A DNA stretch of 64,000 nucleotides from Atlanticothrix silvestris CENA357 (GCF_016056295.1 NZ_JAECZB010000001.1:117421-181420); one strand, 5' to 3'; numbered from the stretch's first letter, positions 32,141 to 42,045 are shown. The notes: generated by a model not told the origin, from the letters alone. Numbers and translations: made by a program.

Positions 32141-32671
32141 ATGCATAAAAGTTATAAATTTAACTATTTATTCAATACCACTTTATCTGCGATCGCAGTT
32201 ATTCTAGCTGCCACTCCTGCAAATGCGCTTCCAGGGCAAAACATTAGCACCGTTGTTAAGTGGGCAAAGACCAGACCTCTACTACCAACTCTGAGATATA
32301 ACAGCGAAGCCCACGGCTATGAGGGTACAAAGGGAAAATTATATTTTTATGCTGATGTCACTTCTCAAAATGGGACAGTGACTAAAGAAGGAATAACGGT
32401 TAGTGGTGACTCAAGCATGAAATTCACCACAAAAAATGCCAAAGCAGTCAAATTATTACAAAATATTTATAATTCTAATATTGCCAATGACTTCCAAAAG
32501 TCTCGCTATATCAGCAAAGTTGGTCGCGACCAGTTTTATCGCGGGCAAAAGTTTGCTTACATTACTGCTGAGGTACAAGGTGGGTCAGCATTACAAATAA
32601 TTCCCTTGAAGAATTTGCAAGAATTTATCAATAATGCAAAATATTGCCAAATTCATGAATGCGACTTTTGA
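32141..32671 (+). CDS. Secreted protein of unknown function
   Basis: A 176-residue protein with a clear Sec signal peptide (hydrophobic LSAIAVILAATPANA, cleavage after ANA near residue 29). The mature part is mixed alpha/beta and polar, with two Cys close to the C-terminus (YCQIHECDF) that may form a disulfide. I do not recognise a family. It stands divergent to apcE and upstream of a broken accessory region. Confidence 0.65.
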   Translation: MHKSYKFNYLFNTTLSAIAVILAATPANALPGQNISTVVKWAKTRPLLPTLRYNSEAHGYEGTKGKLYFYADVTSQNGTVTKEGITVSGDSSMKFTTKNAKAVKLLQNIYNSNIANDFQKSRYISKVGRDQFYRGQKFAYITAEVQGGSALQIIPLKNLQEFINNAKYCQIHECDF

Positions 32672-32734
32672 TTAATTATTTTGCTGCAAAGTTATAATCA
32701 ATAATAAAAATTAAAACTGAAGGATAAAAATATC

Positions 32735-32923
32735 ATGAATTTAACCGTGAAAACTTATCCTTGTAAAACAGCACCTAAATCAACTTATGACGTGCTGATT
32801 GAAAATCAATCAGATGGCACAGTTAAAGCTACATTGCTAGGTTTACCAAACTGTGAAGGTTATTACACATTGACTACCAGCAATATTCCGAATGTCTTGC
32901 CAAGTTCTTTGACGTACAACTAG
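32735..32923 (+). pseudogene. Truncated small gene, HicB/UPF-like N-terminus
   Basis: The first 45 residues (MNLTVKTYPCKTAPKSTYDV..., then DGTVKATLLGLPNCEGY) look like the start of a small HicB-like or related antitoxin-type protein common in cyanobacteria. After CEGY the reading changes to unrelated residues and stops at 32923. The DNA from about 32860 onward, read in another frame, resembles a transposase (next entry). The gene therefore appears cut by an insertion that later decayed. Family assignment is tentative. Confidence 0.45.
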
Positions 32924-33084
32924 CTAGTGGAGAAACCATTAGCTTAGATGGTAAAGTCCTCAAAGGTTCGTATCAGATTAAAGATAATAATCCCAATTAC
33001 GATTCCCATCCAGCAATCATATTGGTCAGTGCATATATTGTTGAACGGGGCTTGATTTTAGAGCCATTTGAAGTAAAACCATAG
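32866..33084 (+). pseudogene. Transposase remnant (ISAs1-like)
   Basis: A 73-codon open stretch in the frame offset from the preceding entry, beginning HIDYQQYSECLAKFFD and containing ISLDGKVLKGSYQI and HPAIILVSAYIVERGLILEPFEVK. The pattern (I/L)DGK...LVSAY resembles the catalytic region of ISAs1/H-repeat transposases (IDGK...(hydrophobic)VSA). It lacks a start and both ends. A short minus-strand frame across it (32997-33191), hydrophobic in its first half, is probably a shadow or the remains of a membrane protein. Confidence 0.45.
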
Positions 33085-33223
33085 GTAAAAACAACAATAG
33101 CCAATCCCCATAATCCCTGCCAAAAACAAATCAAACCTACCAAAAACAAGAGCAGCAAGACATAATGGAACAACACCGGCGGGTATGACACAGTACAATA
33201 CGGCCATCAAAAAAGATATAACT

Positions 33224-33868
33224 TTAAAAGTTTTTGATTGCCGAAATTGGGATTGAGTTGGCTTGACTGTTAGAAACCCGTTTCATCGAAGTAGAAAGCC
33301 AGGCAAACAACTCACGAAAATCTAAGCCATTTAGCGTAACTGGTGGACGTTCAGGCGGAGAAATTTGTCTGAGGATATTCGTATCAGCACCCTGTACACC
33401 AACCGCAAAAAATAACAGTCGGCGTTGTGCTTCTGCTTCTCTCAATCTTTGCGCGGCTGACTCCCAAGAATCTGATGGCGCTCCGTCTGTAATCAAAAAT
33501 ACCCAAGGGCGATAATAGAGAACACCGTTGTCTTTATAAGTCTGTTTGCGGTGTTCTAGAAAATCCAAAGCATACTCAATCGCCACACCCATTGGAGTAA
33601 CACCACCTACTTCCAATAAAGGCGGTGTAAATTGGTCAATCGTCACAAAGTCTTGCATCAATTTAACTATGGGGCCAAATGTGATCATGGCCACTTCCAC
33701 ACTCAGCGATGCTTGGGAATCTTTTAGTACATCTTCTTTGAAAGCAGCAAGTCCTCGATTTAACTCATGGATAGGTTGACCTGACATAGAGCCAGAAGTA
33801 TCAAGCAACAGAATTACAGGGCAACGATTTTCTGGATTTTCAACGAATTCAGGCATTCCTACAGCCAT
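33224..33868 (-). CDS. von Willebrand factor A domain protein (YegL/TerY-like)
   Basis: A 214-residue soluble VWA protein. The metal-ion-dependent adhesion site is intact: DTSGSMS near residues 23-29, the Thr of GGVTPMG near 88-94, and the Asp of FLITDGAPSD near 125-134. The layout matches the YegL/TerY-like cytoplasmic VWA group, often found with phosphatases or kinases in tellurite-resistance-like clusters; no such partner is adjacent here. It lacks a signal peptide. The partner protein is unknown. Confidence 0.85.
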   Translation of the reverse strand: MAVGMPEFVENPENRCPVILLLDTSGSMSGQPIHELNRGLAAFKEDVLKDSQASLSVEVAMITFGPIVKLMQDFVTIDQFTPPLLEVGGVTPMGVAIEYALDFLEHRKQTYKDNGVLYYRPWVFLITDGAPSDSWESAAQRLREAEAQRRLLFFAVGVQGADTNILRQISPPERPPVTLNGLDFRELFAWLSTSMKRVSNSQANSIPISAIKNF

Positions 33869-34023
33869 TTAATGCTCCTAGACAAGTAAATTTTTATACA
33901 AAAATATAATTAAATCTTATTAGCTAATAAATACTTAAACAGTAGTGTTTTTACTGAAACAACTTTTCTGCTTAAAATATATGGGCTGATGGCGATCGCA
34001 ATTATCTTCCTGAAGTGTTCAGC

Positions 34024-34119
34024 ATTCGCTAAACTCAGAATTGCTGCAATATTGCTCCTGAAATGTCAGTTCTCAAAACTGTTAGTGCAGCTATTGCTAA
34101 ACTCTACGACACCTATGCC
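34024..34119. repeat. Imperfect direct repeat A flanking the xisHI cassette
   Basis: From CGCTAAACTCAGAA to CTCTACGACACCTATGCC this segment matches 34894-34986 with short gaps. It includes a decayed copy of the 5' end of the downstream methyltransferase gene: read from the ATG near 34062 it would give MSVLKTVSAAIAKLYDTYA, against MSDSQTVSAAVAKLYNTYP. It ends exactly at the xisH start codon. Confidence 0.85.
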
Positions 34120-34531
34120 ATCTAAAGATATATTCCATCAAGCGACCCGTACTGCTTTAGAAAAAGATGGTTGGATGATTACCCATGATCCACTACATCT
34201 GAAAATTGATGACATTGAATTTTTTGTAGATTTAGGAGCAGAAAGACTATTAGCAGCGCAAAAACAAGGTCAAAAGATAGCCGTAGAAATAAAATCCTTT
34301 GTAGGTGCATCGGAAGTAACGGAATTTCATCTCGCTTTAGGTCAAACCTTGAATTATCGGCTAGCATTAAAAAAAGAAGAACCAGAACGCATTTTATATC
34401 TAGCTATTAGCCAAGATACATACCAAGACTTTTTCTCGCGTCAATTTATTTAAGATTCTTTAAAAGAGTATCAAATTAAACTTTTAATATTTAATTCCTT
34501 AAGTCAGGACATTGTTTTATGGAAGGAATAA
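34115..34531 (+). pseudogene. xisH: xisH-like gene interrupted by an in-frame stop
   Basis: XisH is one of the proteins controlling excision of the fdxN element in Anabaena, and similar xisH/xisI pairs are widespread in cyanobacteria. Codons 1-112 (MPSKDIFHQATRTALEKDGW...) match the family, including the nuclease-like acidic strands FFVDLGAERLL and VEIKSF. A TAA stop at 34451-34453 then interrupts the frame. Beyond it the same frame continues DSLKEYQIKLLIFNSLSQDIVLWKE and stops at 34529-34531, giving the usual full length of about 138 codons. The end overlaps the xisI start at 34519. A single-base nonsense change is the simplest explanation. Confidence 0.8.
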
Positions 34532-34848
34532 ATTACTCTAAAGTTATTCAAGAAATTTTAATTAATCATTCAGTTAATGATGTGGCGAATGGCACAGAAG
34601 TTCAATTGTTATTTGATGCAGAACGCCATCATTATCAAGTCTTAAATATTGGCTGGAAAGAACAACGGAGAATTTATGGAATCATCATTCATGTTGATAT
34701 CAAAGACGAAAAAATTTGGATACAGAGAGATGGCACAGAAGTCGGTATCGCTAATGAATTAATTGCTGCTGGAGTACCTAAAGAAGATATTGTATTAGGA
34801 TTTTACGCTCCTTATAAACGCCAATTTACTGACTTTGCTGTTGGATAA
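34519..34848 (+). CDS. xisI: XisI-like protein
   Basis: A 109-residue XisI-family protein, full length for the family. Typical segments are FDAERHHYQVLNIGW, RIYGIIIHVDIKDEKIWIQRDGTE and the C-terminal GVPKEDIVLGFYAPYKRQFTDFAVG. It overlaps the restored xisH frame by 13 bp, as usual in xisHI operons. The pair seems to have outlived its xisH partner. No fdxN-type excision site is visible nearby, so a direct excision role here is doubtful. Confidence 0.9.
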   Translation: MEGINYSKVIQEILINHSVNDVANGTEVQLLFDAERHHYQVLNIGWKEQRRIYGIIIHVDIKDEKIWIQRDGTEVGIANELIAAGVPKEDIVLGFYAPYKRQFTDFAVG

Positions 34849-34893
34849 ATAGTAGGAAATAAGCAATAGTAATCTTTGCCCTAATCATCCACT

Positions 34894-34986
34894 ATCCGCT
34901 AAACTCAGAAATGCTGCGTTCTTCCTCATCATGTCCGATTCCCAAACTGTTAGTGCTGCTGTTGCCAAACTCTACAACACCTATCC
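34894..34986. repeat. Imperfect direct repeat B (5' end of the methyltransferase gene)
   Basis: Second copy of the repeat at 34024-34119, covering about 37 bp of leader and the first 18 codons of the intact methyltransferase gene at 34931. Matching blocks are CGCTAAACTCAGAA, AAACTGTTAGTGC and AACTCTAC(A/G)ACACCTAT. Confidence 0.85.
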
Positions 34987-36112
34987 CTTTCCGCCAGACC
35001 CCCTACTAGATGAACCACCTCCAGGCTACAATTGGCGCTGGAATTGGCTAGCCGCCCATAGTTTTTGCACTGGTCAAAAACCCCAAAAGCAAGACATCCG
35101 CATTTTAGATGCTGGCTGTGGTACCGGGGTGGGTACAGAATATTTGGTACACCTCAATCCTCAAGCTACTGTTGTGGGGATTGACCTCAGCGCTGGTGCT
35201 TTAGCAGTAGCAAAAGAGCGTTGTCAGCGTTCTGGAGCCGATCGCGTTGAGTTTCATCACCTCAGTTTGTTTGACGTAGAACAGCTACCGGGTGAGTTTG
35301 ATTTAATTAACTGTGTTGGTGTTTTGCACCATACCCCCGATCCAGTTCGTGGTATTCAAGCCTTGGCGAAGAAGTTAGCCCCAGGTGGCTTGATGCATAT
35401 TTTCGTCTATGGAGAGTTGGGGCGCTGGGAAATTCAACTCATGCAAAAAGCGATCGCCCTTCTCCAAGGTGACAAAAAAGGCGACTACCGCGATGGTGTG
35501 CAAGTTGGTCGGCAAATTTTTGCATCCTTACCAGAAAACAATCGTATTGTCAAGTACGAAAAACAACGTTGGTCATTAGAAAACCAACGGGATGAATGCT
35601 TTGCGGATATGTATGTTCATCCTCAGGAAATTGACTATAACGTTGAGACATTGTTTGAATTAATTGATGCTTCAGGTTTGGAATTTATTGGCTTTTCCAA
35701 TCCTGGTTTTTGGGATTTGGAAAGACTGTTAAGCAAAGCACCAGAATTAGTAGAACGGGCACAAAATTTGAGCGATCGCCAACGTTATCGCTTGATAGAA
35801 TTACTAGATCCAGAAGTCACCCATTACGAATTTTTCTTAGGTCGTCCTCCCCTACTACAAACCGACTGGTCAGCCGATCAGGTTTTACTAATGGCAATTC
35901 CCGAACTGAATCCTTGTATGGATGGATGGCCCAGCCAATGCATTTTTAACCACGATTACCAAATTGTCAAATTATCGCCAGAGGAGTTTGAGTTTCTGCA
36001 AACGTGTAATGGTAAATTAACAGTGGCAGAAATATTGGCAGATGTCCAATTGGGATTAAATGAAGTGCGATCACTGTGCAAGCAACAGCTGTTAATGTTG
36101 ACACCCGCTTAA
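34931..36112 (+). CDS. SAM-dependent class I methyltransferase
   Basis: A 393-residue protein. Motif I is ILDAGCGTGVGTEYLVHL (about residues 57-74), followed by VVGIDLSAGALAVAKERC (acidic residue binding the SAM ribose) and LINCVGVLHHTPDPVRGIQALAKKLAPGGLMHI, a typical type 11/12 methyltransferase core. The N-terminal YNTYPFPPDPL is a conserved feature of a cyanobacterial subgroup. The C-terminal 150 residues form an extra domain with no recognised motif. The substrate is unknown. Its 5' end is duplicated upstream of xisH (34024-34119). Confidence 0.87.
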   Translation: MSDSQTVSAAVAKLYNTYPFPPDPLLDEPPPGYNWRWNWLAAHSFCTGQKPQKQDIRILDAGCGTGVGTEYLVHLNPQATVVGIDLSAGALAVAKERCQRSGADRVEFHHLSLFDVEQLPGEFDLINCVGVLHHTPDPVRGIQALAKKLAPGGLMHIFVYGELGRWEIQLMQKAIALLQGDKKGDYRDGVQVGRQIFASLPENNRIVKYEKQRWSLENQRDECFADMYVHPQEIDYNVETLFELIDASGLEFIGFSNPGFWDLERLLSKAPELVERAQNLSDRQRYRLIELLDPEVTHYEFFLGRPPLLQTDWSADQVLLMAIPELNPCMDGWPSQCIFNHDYQIVKLSPEEFEFLQTCNGKLTVAEILADVQLGLNEVRSLCKQQLLMLTPA

Positions 36113-36690
36113 TTGAAGTGTTGCGATCGCTGGCTTTAAAATTATTTCTGTTGGTGCTATTGACACACTTTTATTGACTTGCGGGATTGGTGTCTTCCTA
36201 CTACTTTAATTAATGTAATTTTTCAACCATTACACGTTTAATTTTTTACAGTTTTGAATTGCTGATTTATTATCATTGGCGATCGCCTATAGCAACTTGA
36301 GAGAAATCTAATGTAGATTAAGAGAGTAATCAGCGATCGCTCTTGAACTTTGGTATTACATACACTACAAGTTGGAGTATTAGAGAATTCAGTCATGGTG
36401 TAAATACTCCTCAAGCACCAGCTAATCTTTTTAGCGCCGACTTTACCAAAACACCAAGAGGCTGATTATACAACAACCTTAGAGGGTATTGATTTACTGA
36501 AAATTATTTATTTTTATCTAATTCATCCCCTCAATCGCTCTCTCACTTCTGAGAGCGCCAGCTTTCTTTGGTGTCTCAACATTGGCAAGAAGTTAATTGT
36601 TTTTTTCTAAAGTATTGTTACCGGATCGTGATATGATTCAGCTGACTGAATGTGCAGTCATTATAGTTAGCTGTACTGGTTTCAAGTCCC
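36113..36690. other. Upstream region of the ATP synthase operon
   Basis: About 580 bp without a gene. It contains several GCGATCGC sites and a 7-bp stem-loop CGCTCTC (36536-36542)/GAGAGCG (36551-36557). The operon promoter must lie here or just before atpI. I could not assign boxes with confidence. Confidence 0.6.
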
Positions 36691-37134
36691 GTGAGCTTGT
36701 CAGACGAATCAATTTCTGCTTCCACGCCGACAACAAGACAAGATGATCAATCTGGCTCTGAAAATACAGAACCAGCAAACTCTATGGAAGAGTTTTATCA
36801 ACTCTACCAAAAGTTGCTGAAAATCACACTTGTCTTAACGGGGATTATTTTTATCTCTGTGTGGATTTATTACTCTCTAAACATTGCCCTGAATTATTTG
36901 ATTGGGGCGTGTGCAGGTGTGGTTTACTTAAGAATGCTGGCTAAAGACGTTGAGCGACTCAGTAATGAGAAAAACCGTCTGAGCAAAAATCGTTTTGCTC
37001 TGCTTATTGGGTTGATTATATTAGCATCTCGATGGCATGAGTTACAGATTTTGCCCATATTCTTGGGATTTCTAACTTACAAAGCCACACTCCTCGTCTA
37101 CATGTTGCAAATTGCGTTCATTCCTGATTCGTAA
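36691..37134 (+). CDS. atpI: ATP synthase protein I
   Basis: A 147-residue membrane protein of the Atp1 type, an accessory for c-ring assembly not part of the final enzyme. The first 35 residues are polar and Ser/Thr-rich, then come four hydrophobic segments with the link [21 protein letters not shown]. The start codon is GTG. First gene of atpI-B-E-G-F-H-A-C, the usual cyanobacterial order; atpD/atpC-type beta and epsilon genes lie elsewhere. Confidence 0.9.
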   Translation: MSLSDESISASTPTTRQDDQSGSENTEPANSMEEFYQLYQKLLKITLVLTGIIFISVWIYYSLNIALNYLIGACAGVVYLRMLAKDVERLSNEKNRLSKNRFALLIGLIILASRWHELQILPIFLGFLTYKATLLVYMLQIAFIPDS

Positions 37135-37195
37135 CAAGTCAGGCTCACTAAAGACAATACTCCCATCCTCGCTAGTTGGGGAAAATGCTTGAAGA

Positions 37196-37957
37196 ATGCA
37201 AATGCTTAGTGTCTTAAACGCCTTTAATTCTTTTCCCCTCGCCGAATTAGAAGTAGGTCAACATTTCTACTGGCAGTTGGGCAATCTTAAAATTCATGGG
37301 CAGGTTTTTCTCACCTCGTGGTTTGTGATTAGCATTCTAGTAGTAGCTTCACTAGCTGCAACTCGCAACATACAAAGAATTCCCAGCGGCATCCAAAATT
37401 TAATGGAATATGCCCTAGAATTTATTCGGGATTTGGCAAAAAACCAACTGGGTGAGAAAGAATACCGTCCCTGGGTGCCATTTATTGGCACACTGTTCTT
37501 GTTTATTTTCGTATCGAATTGGTCGGGTGCGCTCATTCCCTGGAAGCTGATAAAGCTGCCATCGGGTGAATTAGCGGCTCCCACTAATGACATCAATACG
37601 ACCGTAGCATTGGCATTGCTAACCTCTTTAGCGTACTTTTACGCAGGTTTTAGCAAACGTGGTTTAGGCTACTTCAAGAAATATATAGAGCCAACACCCG
37701 TTCTCTTGCCGATCGCTATTCTAGAAGATTTTACCAAGCCCCTCTCCCTAAGCTTTCGTTTATTTGGCAATATATTAGCGGATGAATTGGTAGTAGCGGT
37801 GCTGGTTCTACTTGTTCCTCTATTTATACCTCTGCCTGTAATGGCTTTGGGTTTGTTTACCAGTGCCATTCAAGCCTTGGTTTTTGCAACCCTAGCCGGA
37901 GCTTATATTCATGAGGCAATGGAGGGACACGGTGGAGAAGAGCATGAGGAGCATTAG
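37196..37957 (+). CDS. atpB: ATP synthase subunit a
   Basis: Subunit a (AtpB in plant/cyanobacterial naming) forms the proton half-channels of F0. It has 253 residues and five to six membrane helices. The essential arginine is in [18 protein letters not shown], and the C-terminal helix contains [20 protein letters not shown]. It lies 61 bp after atpI. Confidence 0.97.
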   Translation: MQMLSVLNAFNSFPLAELEVGQHFYWQLGNLKIHGQVFLTSWFVISILVVASLAATRNIQRIPSGIQNLMEYALEFIRDLAKNQLGEKEYRPWVPFIGTLFLFIFVSNWSGALIPWKLIKLPSGELAAPTNDINTTVALALLTSLAYFYAGFSKRGLGYFKKYIEPTPVLLPIAILEDFTKPLSLSFRLFGNILADELVVAVLVLLVPLFIPLPVMALGLFTSAIQALVFATLAGAYIHEAMEGHGGEEHEEH

Positions 37958-38048
37958 AGTTCCTCAGTAGATAGCACAGTTCCAACGAGCATCTTGGCTC
38001 AAAACAAAGAACTCGGTGCAGCGTGAAAAACACGTCTTTACTAGTTAA

Positions 38049-38336
<288 letters not shown>

Positions 38337-38515
38337 TACCTGAAAGTTTTTGTTAACGTAGAGACGTGAATCATCACGCCTCTACAATCAAAATATTTTG
38401 GGTATTTATTCTTGTAATGTTGCTTGACCCTTGTTGGCTATGGGTCTCTAAAATACGAAAGGTTGGATGATGTTGCTAGCCATGAAAACTGCTACTCCAG
38501 CCAAAGAGGAGAGAA

Positions 38516-38944
38516 ATGTTTGATTTCGATGCTACCTTGCCCTTCATGGCATTGCAGTTCCTGCTGTTGGCAGCTTTGTTGAATGTAATTTTCTATAAGC
38601 CACTGACCAAGGTACTTGACGATCGCGATAATTATATCCGAACAAATACCCTTGAGGCACGAGAACGTTTGGCGAAGGCTGAGCGTTTAGCTCAAGAATA
38701 TGAGCAGCAACTAGCAGAAGCTCGTAGACAGTCGCAAGCTACTATAGAAGCAGCTCAGACCGAAGCTAAGGAAATTACTGCCCAGAAAATCGCTGAGGCG
38801 CAAAAAGAAGCTCAAGCTCAACGAGAACAGGCTGCTGTTGAAATAGAGCAACAAAAGCAGGAAGCTATGCGCTCTTTAGAGCAACGAGTTGATGCTCTAA
38901 GTCGGCAAATTCTAGAAAAATTATTGGGGCCAAGTCTAGTTTAG
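38516..38944 (+). CDS. atpG: ATP synthase subunit b'
   Basis: The 142-residue b' subunit, one of two different b-type stator subunits in cyanobacteria and chloroplasts. One N-terminal membrane helix ([20 protein letters not shown]) is followed by a long coiled coil. The start is preceded by GAGGAGAG. The separation from atpE is 180 bp. Confidence 0.95.
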   Translation: MFDFDATLPFMALQFLLLAALLNVIFYKPLTKVLDDRDNYIRTNTLEARERLAKAERLAQEYEQQLAEARRQSQATIEAAQTEAKEITAQKIAEAQKEAQAQREQAAVEIEQQKQEAMRSLEQRVDALSRQILEKLLGPSLV

Positions 38945-39034
38945 ATTCAGCTAACAAGACTGGTTCTTTGAAAGCATACGCGCAACTGGGCATTAGTCCC
39001 AGAGCGCTTAATTAAGTGTCAAAAAAAGGCACTT

Positions 39035-39051
39035 TTTTCCCTTCGGGAAAA
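39035..39051 (+). promoter_or_regulatory. Stem-loops between atpG and atpF
   Basis: TTTTCCC (39035-39041) pairs with GGGAAAA (39045-39051) around a TTC loop, inside an outer GTGTC (39016-39020)/GACAC (39052-39056) stem. A second hairpin TTTCCC/GGGAAA lies at 39062-39076. Their position between the two stator genes suggests an mRNA-processing or stoichiometry role, which is inference. Confidence 0.55.
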
Positions 39052-39112
39052 GACACCATAATTTCCCCTTGGGAAAATACAATGTATTAGCAAGCGAGCA
39101 GCGCACTTGTAG

Positions 39113-39682
39113 ATGAGTATCATGGGCACATTCTTATTACTTGCCGCAGAAGCGAACGCTGTTCACTCTGAACTGGCAGAAGGCGCAGCAGAAGGTGGTT
39201 TCGGTCTTAATTTAGACTTGTTTGAAACCAATCTCGTTAACCTGGCGATTCTGGTTGGCATACTATTCTACTTCGGACGTAAAGTTTTAAGCAATATCTT
39301 GAACGAGCGACGTTCCAATATTGCAACTGCAATTCAAGAAGCGGAAGGGCGCTTAAAAGAGGCGCAAGCTGCCCTTTCCCAAGCACAAGAGCAATTAACC
39401 CAGTCTCAGGCTGAGGCGCAACGCATCCGTAAAGCTGCACAAGAAAACGCCCAAGCTTCTAAAGAAGCTATGTTGGCGCGGGCAGCCCAAGATGTAGAAC
39501 GTTTGAAACAAACAGCAGCAGCTGACTTAAACACCGAAAGAGACCGAGCATTTGCGGAGTTGCGGCAGCGGGTAGCGGCGATGGCACTGCAAAAAGTCGA
39601 ATCACAATTGCGGGCTGGGATTGCTGATGATGTTCAACAATCAATAATTGACCGCAGTATCGCGCAGGTGGAAGTAAGCTGA
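39113..39682 (+). CDS. atpF: ATP synthase subunit b
   Basis: The 189-residue b subunit of the F0 stator. A short N-terminal segment with [19 protein letters not shown] is followed by the membrane helix [15 protein letters not shown] and a long coiled coil. The stop overlaps the atpH start (TGATG). ATG 39113 is used; the ATG three codons later is possible. Confidence 0.95.
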   Translation: MSIMGTFLLLAAEANAVHSELAEGAAEGGFGLNLDLFETNLVNLAILVGILFYFGRKVLSNILNERRSNIATAIQEAEGRLKEAQAALSQAQEQLTQSQAEAQRIRKAAQENAQASKEAMLARAAQDVERLKQTAAADLNTERDRAFAELRQRVAAMALQKVESQLRAGIADDVQQSIIDRSIAQVEVS

Positions 39683-40233
39683 TGAAAAGTAATGTAGAAA
39701 CCGTTGAAGTTGCCCAACCTTATGCACAGGCGTTGATGTCAATAGCGCAATCAAAAAACCTGACAGAAGAGTTTGGCGAAGATGCACGCTCTTTACTGAA
39801 TTTATTACAAAATTCTGAACAGCTGCAAAACTTCATTGATAACCCTTTTGTTCAGCCTGAGAACAAAAAAGGAGTTATCAGCCAAATAATGGGTGAAAGC
39901 GCTAACGCCTACTTACGTAATTTTTTGCTGCTGTTGGTAGACAAACGACGCATTTCGTTCTTAGAACCGATTTTACAGCAATATCTAGCGTTATTGCGGC
40001 AGTTAAATAAAACCGTGTTAGCGGAAGTTACATCTGCTGTTCCTTTGTCACAAGAGCAGCAACAGGCAATTCAACAGAAAGTAATTGCGATCACCAATGC
40101 TCGCCAGGTAGAACTAGAAACCAAGGTAGACCGCGAGTTGATTGGTGGCGTGATCATCAAAGTAGGTTCGCAGGTAATTGATGCCAGTTTGCGGGGTCAA
40201 TTACGCCGCCTTTCTTTGCGTTTAAGCAGCTAG
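39682..40233 (+). CDS. atpH: ATP synthase subunit delta
   Basis: The 183-residue delta (OSCP-type) subunit, which joins the b/b' stator to the top of F1. Typical N-terminal helical domain (AQPYAQALMSIAQSKNLTEEF) and C-terminal TKVDRELIGGVIIKVGSQVIDASLRGQLRRL. The start overlaps the atpF stop by one base, suggesting translational coupling. Confidence 0.96.
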   Translation: MKSNVETVEVAQPYAQALMSIAQSKNLTEEFGEDARSLLNLLQNSEQLQNFIDNPFVQPENKKGVISQIMGESANAYLRNFLLLLVDKRRISFLEPILQQYLALLRQLNKTVLAEVTSAVPLSQEQQQAIQQKVIAITNARQVELETKVDRELIGGVIIKVGSQVIDASLRGQLRRLSLRLSS

Positions 40234-40239
40234 AAAATC

Positions 40240-40345
40240 GAGAAGAAGTTAGGGGTTAGAAGTTAGGAGTTAGAAATAAAGTAATTTACTTGAACTTTTA
40301 ATTTTTGCTTTTTTAACTCTTAACTATTAACTCTTAACTATTAAC
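40240..40345. repeat. Heptamer repeat tract between atpH and atpA
   Basis: AGTTAGGGGTTAGAAGTTAGGAGTTAGAA on the left and AACTCTTAACTATTAACTCTTAACTATTAACTC on the right are made of TTAGGAG/TTAACTC-type heptamers in opposite orientation and could fold into a long imperfect stem inside the operon. Confidence 0.75.
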
Positions 40346-40384
40346 TCTTGCACCCTTCCGTCTCGAAAGCAAAAAAATAGACAC

Positions 40385-41905
40385 ATGAGCATTTCAATTA
40401 GACCTGACGAAATCAGTAACATCATTCAACAGCAAATCGAGCAATACGACCAAGAAGTCAAAGTTGCTAACGTTGGCACCGTTCTGCAAGTCGGTGACGG
40501 TATTGCCCGGATTTATGGTCTAGAAAAGGCTATGGCTGGGGAACTGTTAGAGTTTGAAGACGGCACAGTAGGCATCGCCCAGAACTTAGAAGAAGACAAC
40601 GTGGGCGCAGTGTTAATGGGTGAAGGTCTAGAAATTCAAGAAGGTAGCTCCGTAACCGCCACTGGTAGAATTGCCCAAGTACCAGTAGGGGAAGCCTTGA
40701 TTGGACGGGTTGTCGATGCTTTGGGTCGTCCCATCGATGGTAAGGGAGACATCAAAACTACTGAAAGCCGTTTGATTGAATCTCCAGCACCAGGTATCAT
40801 CGCTCGTCGGTCTGTACACGAACCCATGCAAACGGGTATCACAGCTATTGACTCCATGATTCCCATCGGTCGTGGTCAACGGGAGTTGATTATTGGCGAT
40901 CGCCAAACCGGAAAAACCGCGATCGCTATTGACACAATCATCAACCAAAAATCAGAAGATGTAGTCTGTGTCTACGTTGCCGTTGGTCAAAAGGCTTCCA
41001 CCGTTGCTAACGTAGTGCAAACCCTACAAGAAAAAGGCGCAATGGACTACACCATTGTTGTCGCTGCCAGTGCCAGTGAACCAGCAACCCTACAATACCT
41101 CGCTCCTTACACTGGGGCAACTCTTGCCGAGTACTTCATGTACAAAGGCAAAGCAACCTTGGTGATTTACGATGACCTTTCCAAGCAAGCCCAAGCTTAT
41201 CGCCAAATGTCCTTGCTGCTGCGTCGTCCACCAGGACGGGAAGCTTACCCCGGAGACGTATTCTACATCCACTCTCGCTTGTTAGAAAGAGCAGCTAAAT
41301 TAAGCGACGAATTGGGTAAAGGTAGCATGACTGCCCTGCCAATCATCGAAACCCAAGCAGGTGACGTTTCCGCCTACATCCCCACAAACGTAATTTCGAT
41401 CACCGACGGTCAAATTTTCCTATCTTCTGACTTATTTAACGCTGGTATCCGTCCCGCAGTGAACCCCGGTATTTCTGTATCCCGCGTAGGTTCTGCGGCT
41501 CAAACCAAGGCAATGAAGAAAGTTGCCGGTAAGATTAAGTTGGAACTAGCACAATTTGACGACCTCCAAGCCTTCGCTCAATTTGCCTCTGACTTGGATA
41601 AAGCTACCCAAGACCAGTTGGCACGGGGACAACGGTTACGGGAACTGCTCAAACAACCACAAAATGCTCCACTCTCGGTATATGAGCAAGTGGCAATTCT
41701 CTACGCTGGTATTAACGGTTATTTGGATGATATCCCTGTAAACCAAGTAACCAATTTCACCAAAGGTCTGCGGGAGTACTTAAAGACTGGCAAACCTCAG
41801 TACACCGAATCAGTACAAACTAAGAAAGTACTAGGTGACGAAGAAGAAACAGCCTTGAAAGAAGCGCTCACCGAATACAAGAAGACCTTCAAAGCAACAG
41901 CGTAA
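40385..41905 (+). CDS. atpA: ATP synthase subunit alpha
   Basis: The 506-residue non-catalytic nucleotide-binding subunit of F1. P-loop [15 protein letters not shown] (about residues 170-184), [16 protein letters not shown] (Walker B), and the arginine-finger region [14 protein letters not shown] are all present. It is preceded by a heptamer repeat tract and followed by another plus dispersed repeat copy 3 before atpC. Confidence 0.98.
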   Translation: MSISIRPDEISNIIQQQIEQYDQEVKVANVGTVLQVGDGIARIYGLEKAMAGELLEFEDGTVGIAQNLEEDNVGAVLMGEGLEIQEGSSVTATGRIAQVPVGEALIGRVVDALGRPIDGKGDIKTTESRLIESPAPGIIARRSVHEPMQTGITAIDSMIPIGRGQRELIIGDRQTGKTAIAIDTIINQKSEDVVCVYVAVGQKASTVANVVQTLQEKGAMDYTIVVAASASEPATLQYLAPYTGATLAEYFMYKGKATLVIYDDLSKQAQAYRQMSLLLRRPPGREAYPGDVFYIHSRLLERAAKLSDELGKGSMTALPIIETQAGDVSAYIPTNVISITDGQIFLSSDLFNAGIRPAVNPGISVSRVGSAAQTKAMKKVAGKIKLELAQFDDLQAFAQFASDLDKATQDQLARGQRLRELLKQPQNAPLSVYEQVAILYAGINGYLDDIPVNQVTNFTKGLREYLKTGKPQYTESVQTKKVLGDEEETALKEALTEYKKTFKATA

Positions 41906-42045
41906 TTTAGTCATTAGTTCAGTGGTCAGTGGTCAGTAGTAATAGACAACTGACAACTGACCCTACGGGTGACGCTCCTAACGTCGCTACCGCTACGCTA
42001 ACGCCAGTTGCTTTAAGTCGGGGAACCGCAAGGGCGCACTGGCTC
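41906..42045. repeat. Heptamer tract plus dispersed hairpin repeat, copy 3, inside the atp operon
   Basis: First a GTCAGTGGTCAGTAGT-type heptamer tract (about 41915-41940, with the inverted ACAACTGACAACTGAC after it), then the composite unit TGACGCTC...CGCTACCGCTACGCTAACG (41969-42002), and the 41-bp hairpin core 42003-42043 with ends GCCAGT/ACTGGC. It splits atpA from atpC by 160 bp. Confidence 0.85.

Noticed and set aside
32997-33191. A 64-codon minus-strand frame with hydrophobic segments
   Set aside because: Its second half is antisense to the transposase remnant. The hydrophobic first half could be a fragment but cannot be supported.
33989-34114. In-frame N-terminal extension of xisH
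   Set aside because: It translates the duplicated methyltransferase leader. The family start MPSKDIFHQ is at 34115.
34115-34848. A functional fdxN-type excision element around xisHI
   Set aside because: No recombinase gene (xisF-like) and no identical short att repeats are visible. The framing repeats are long and diverged.
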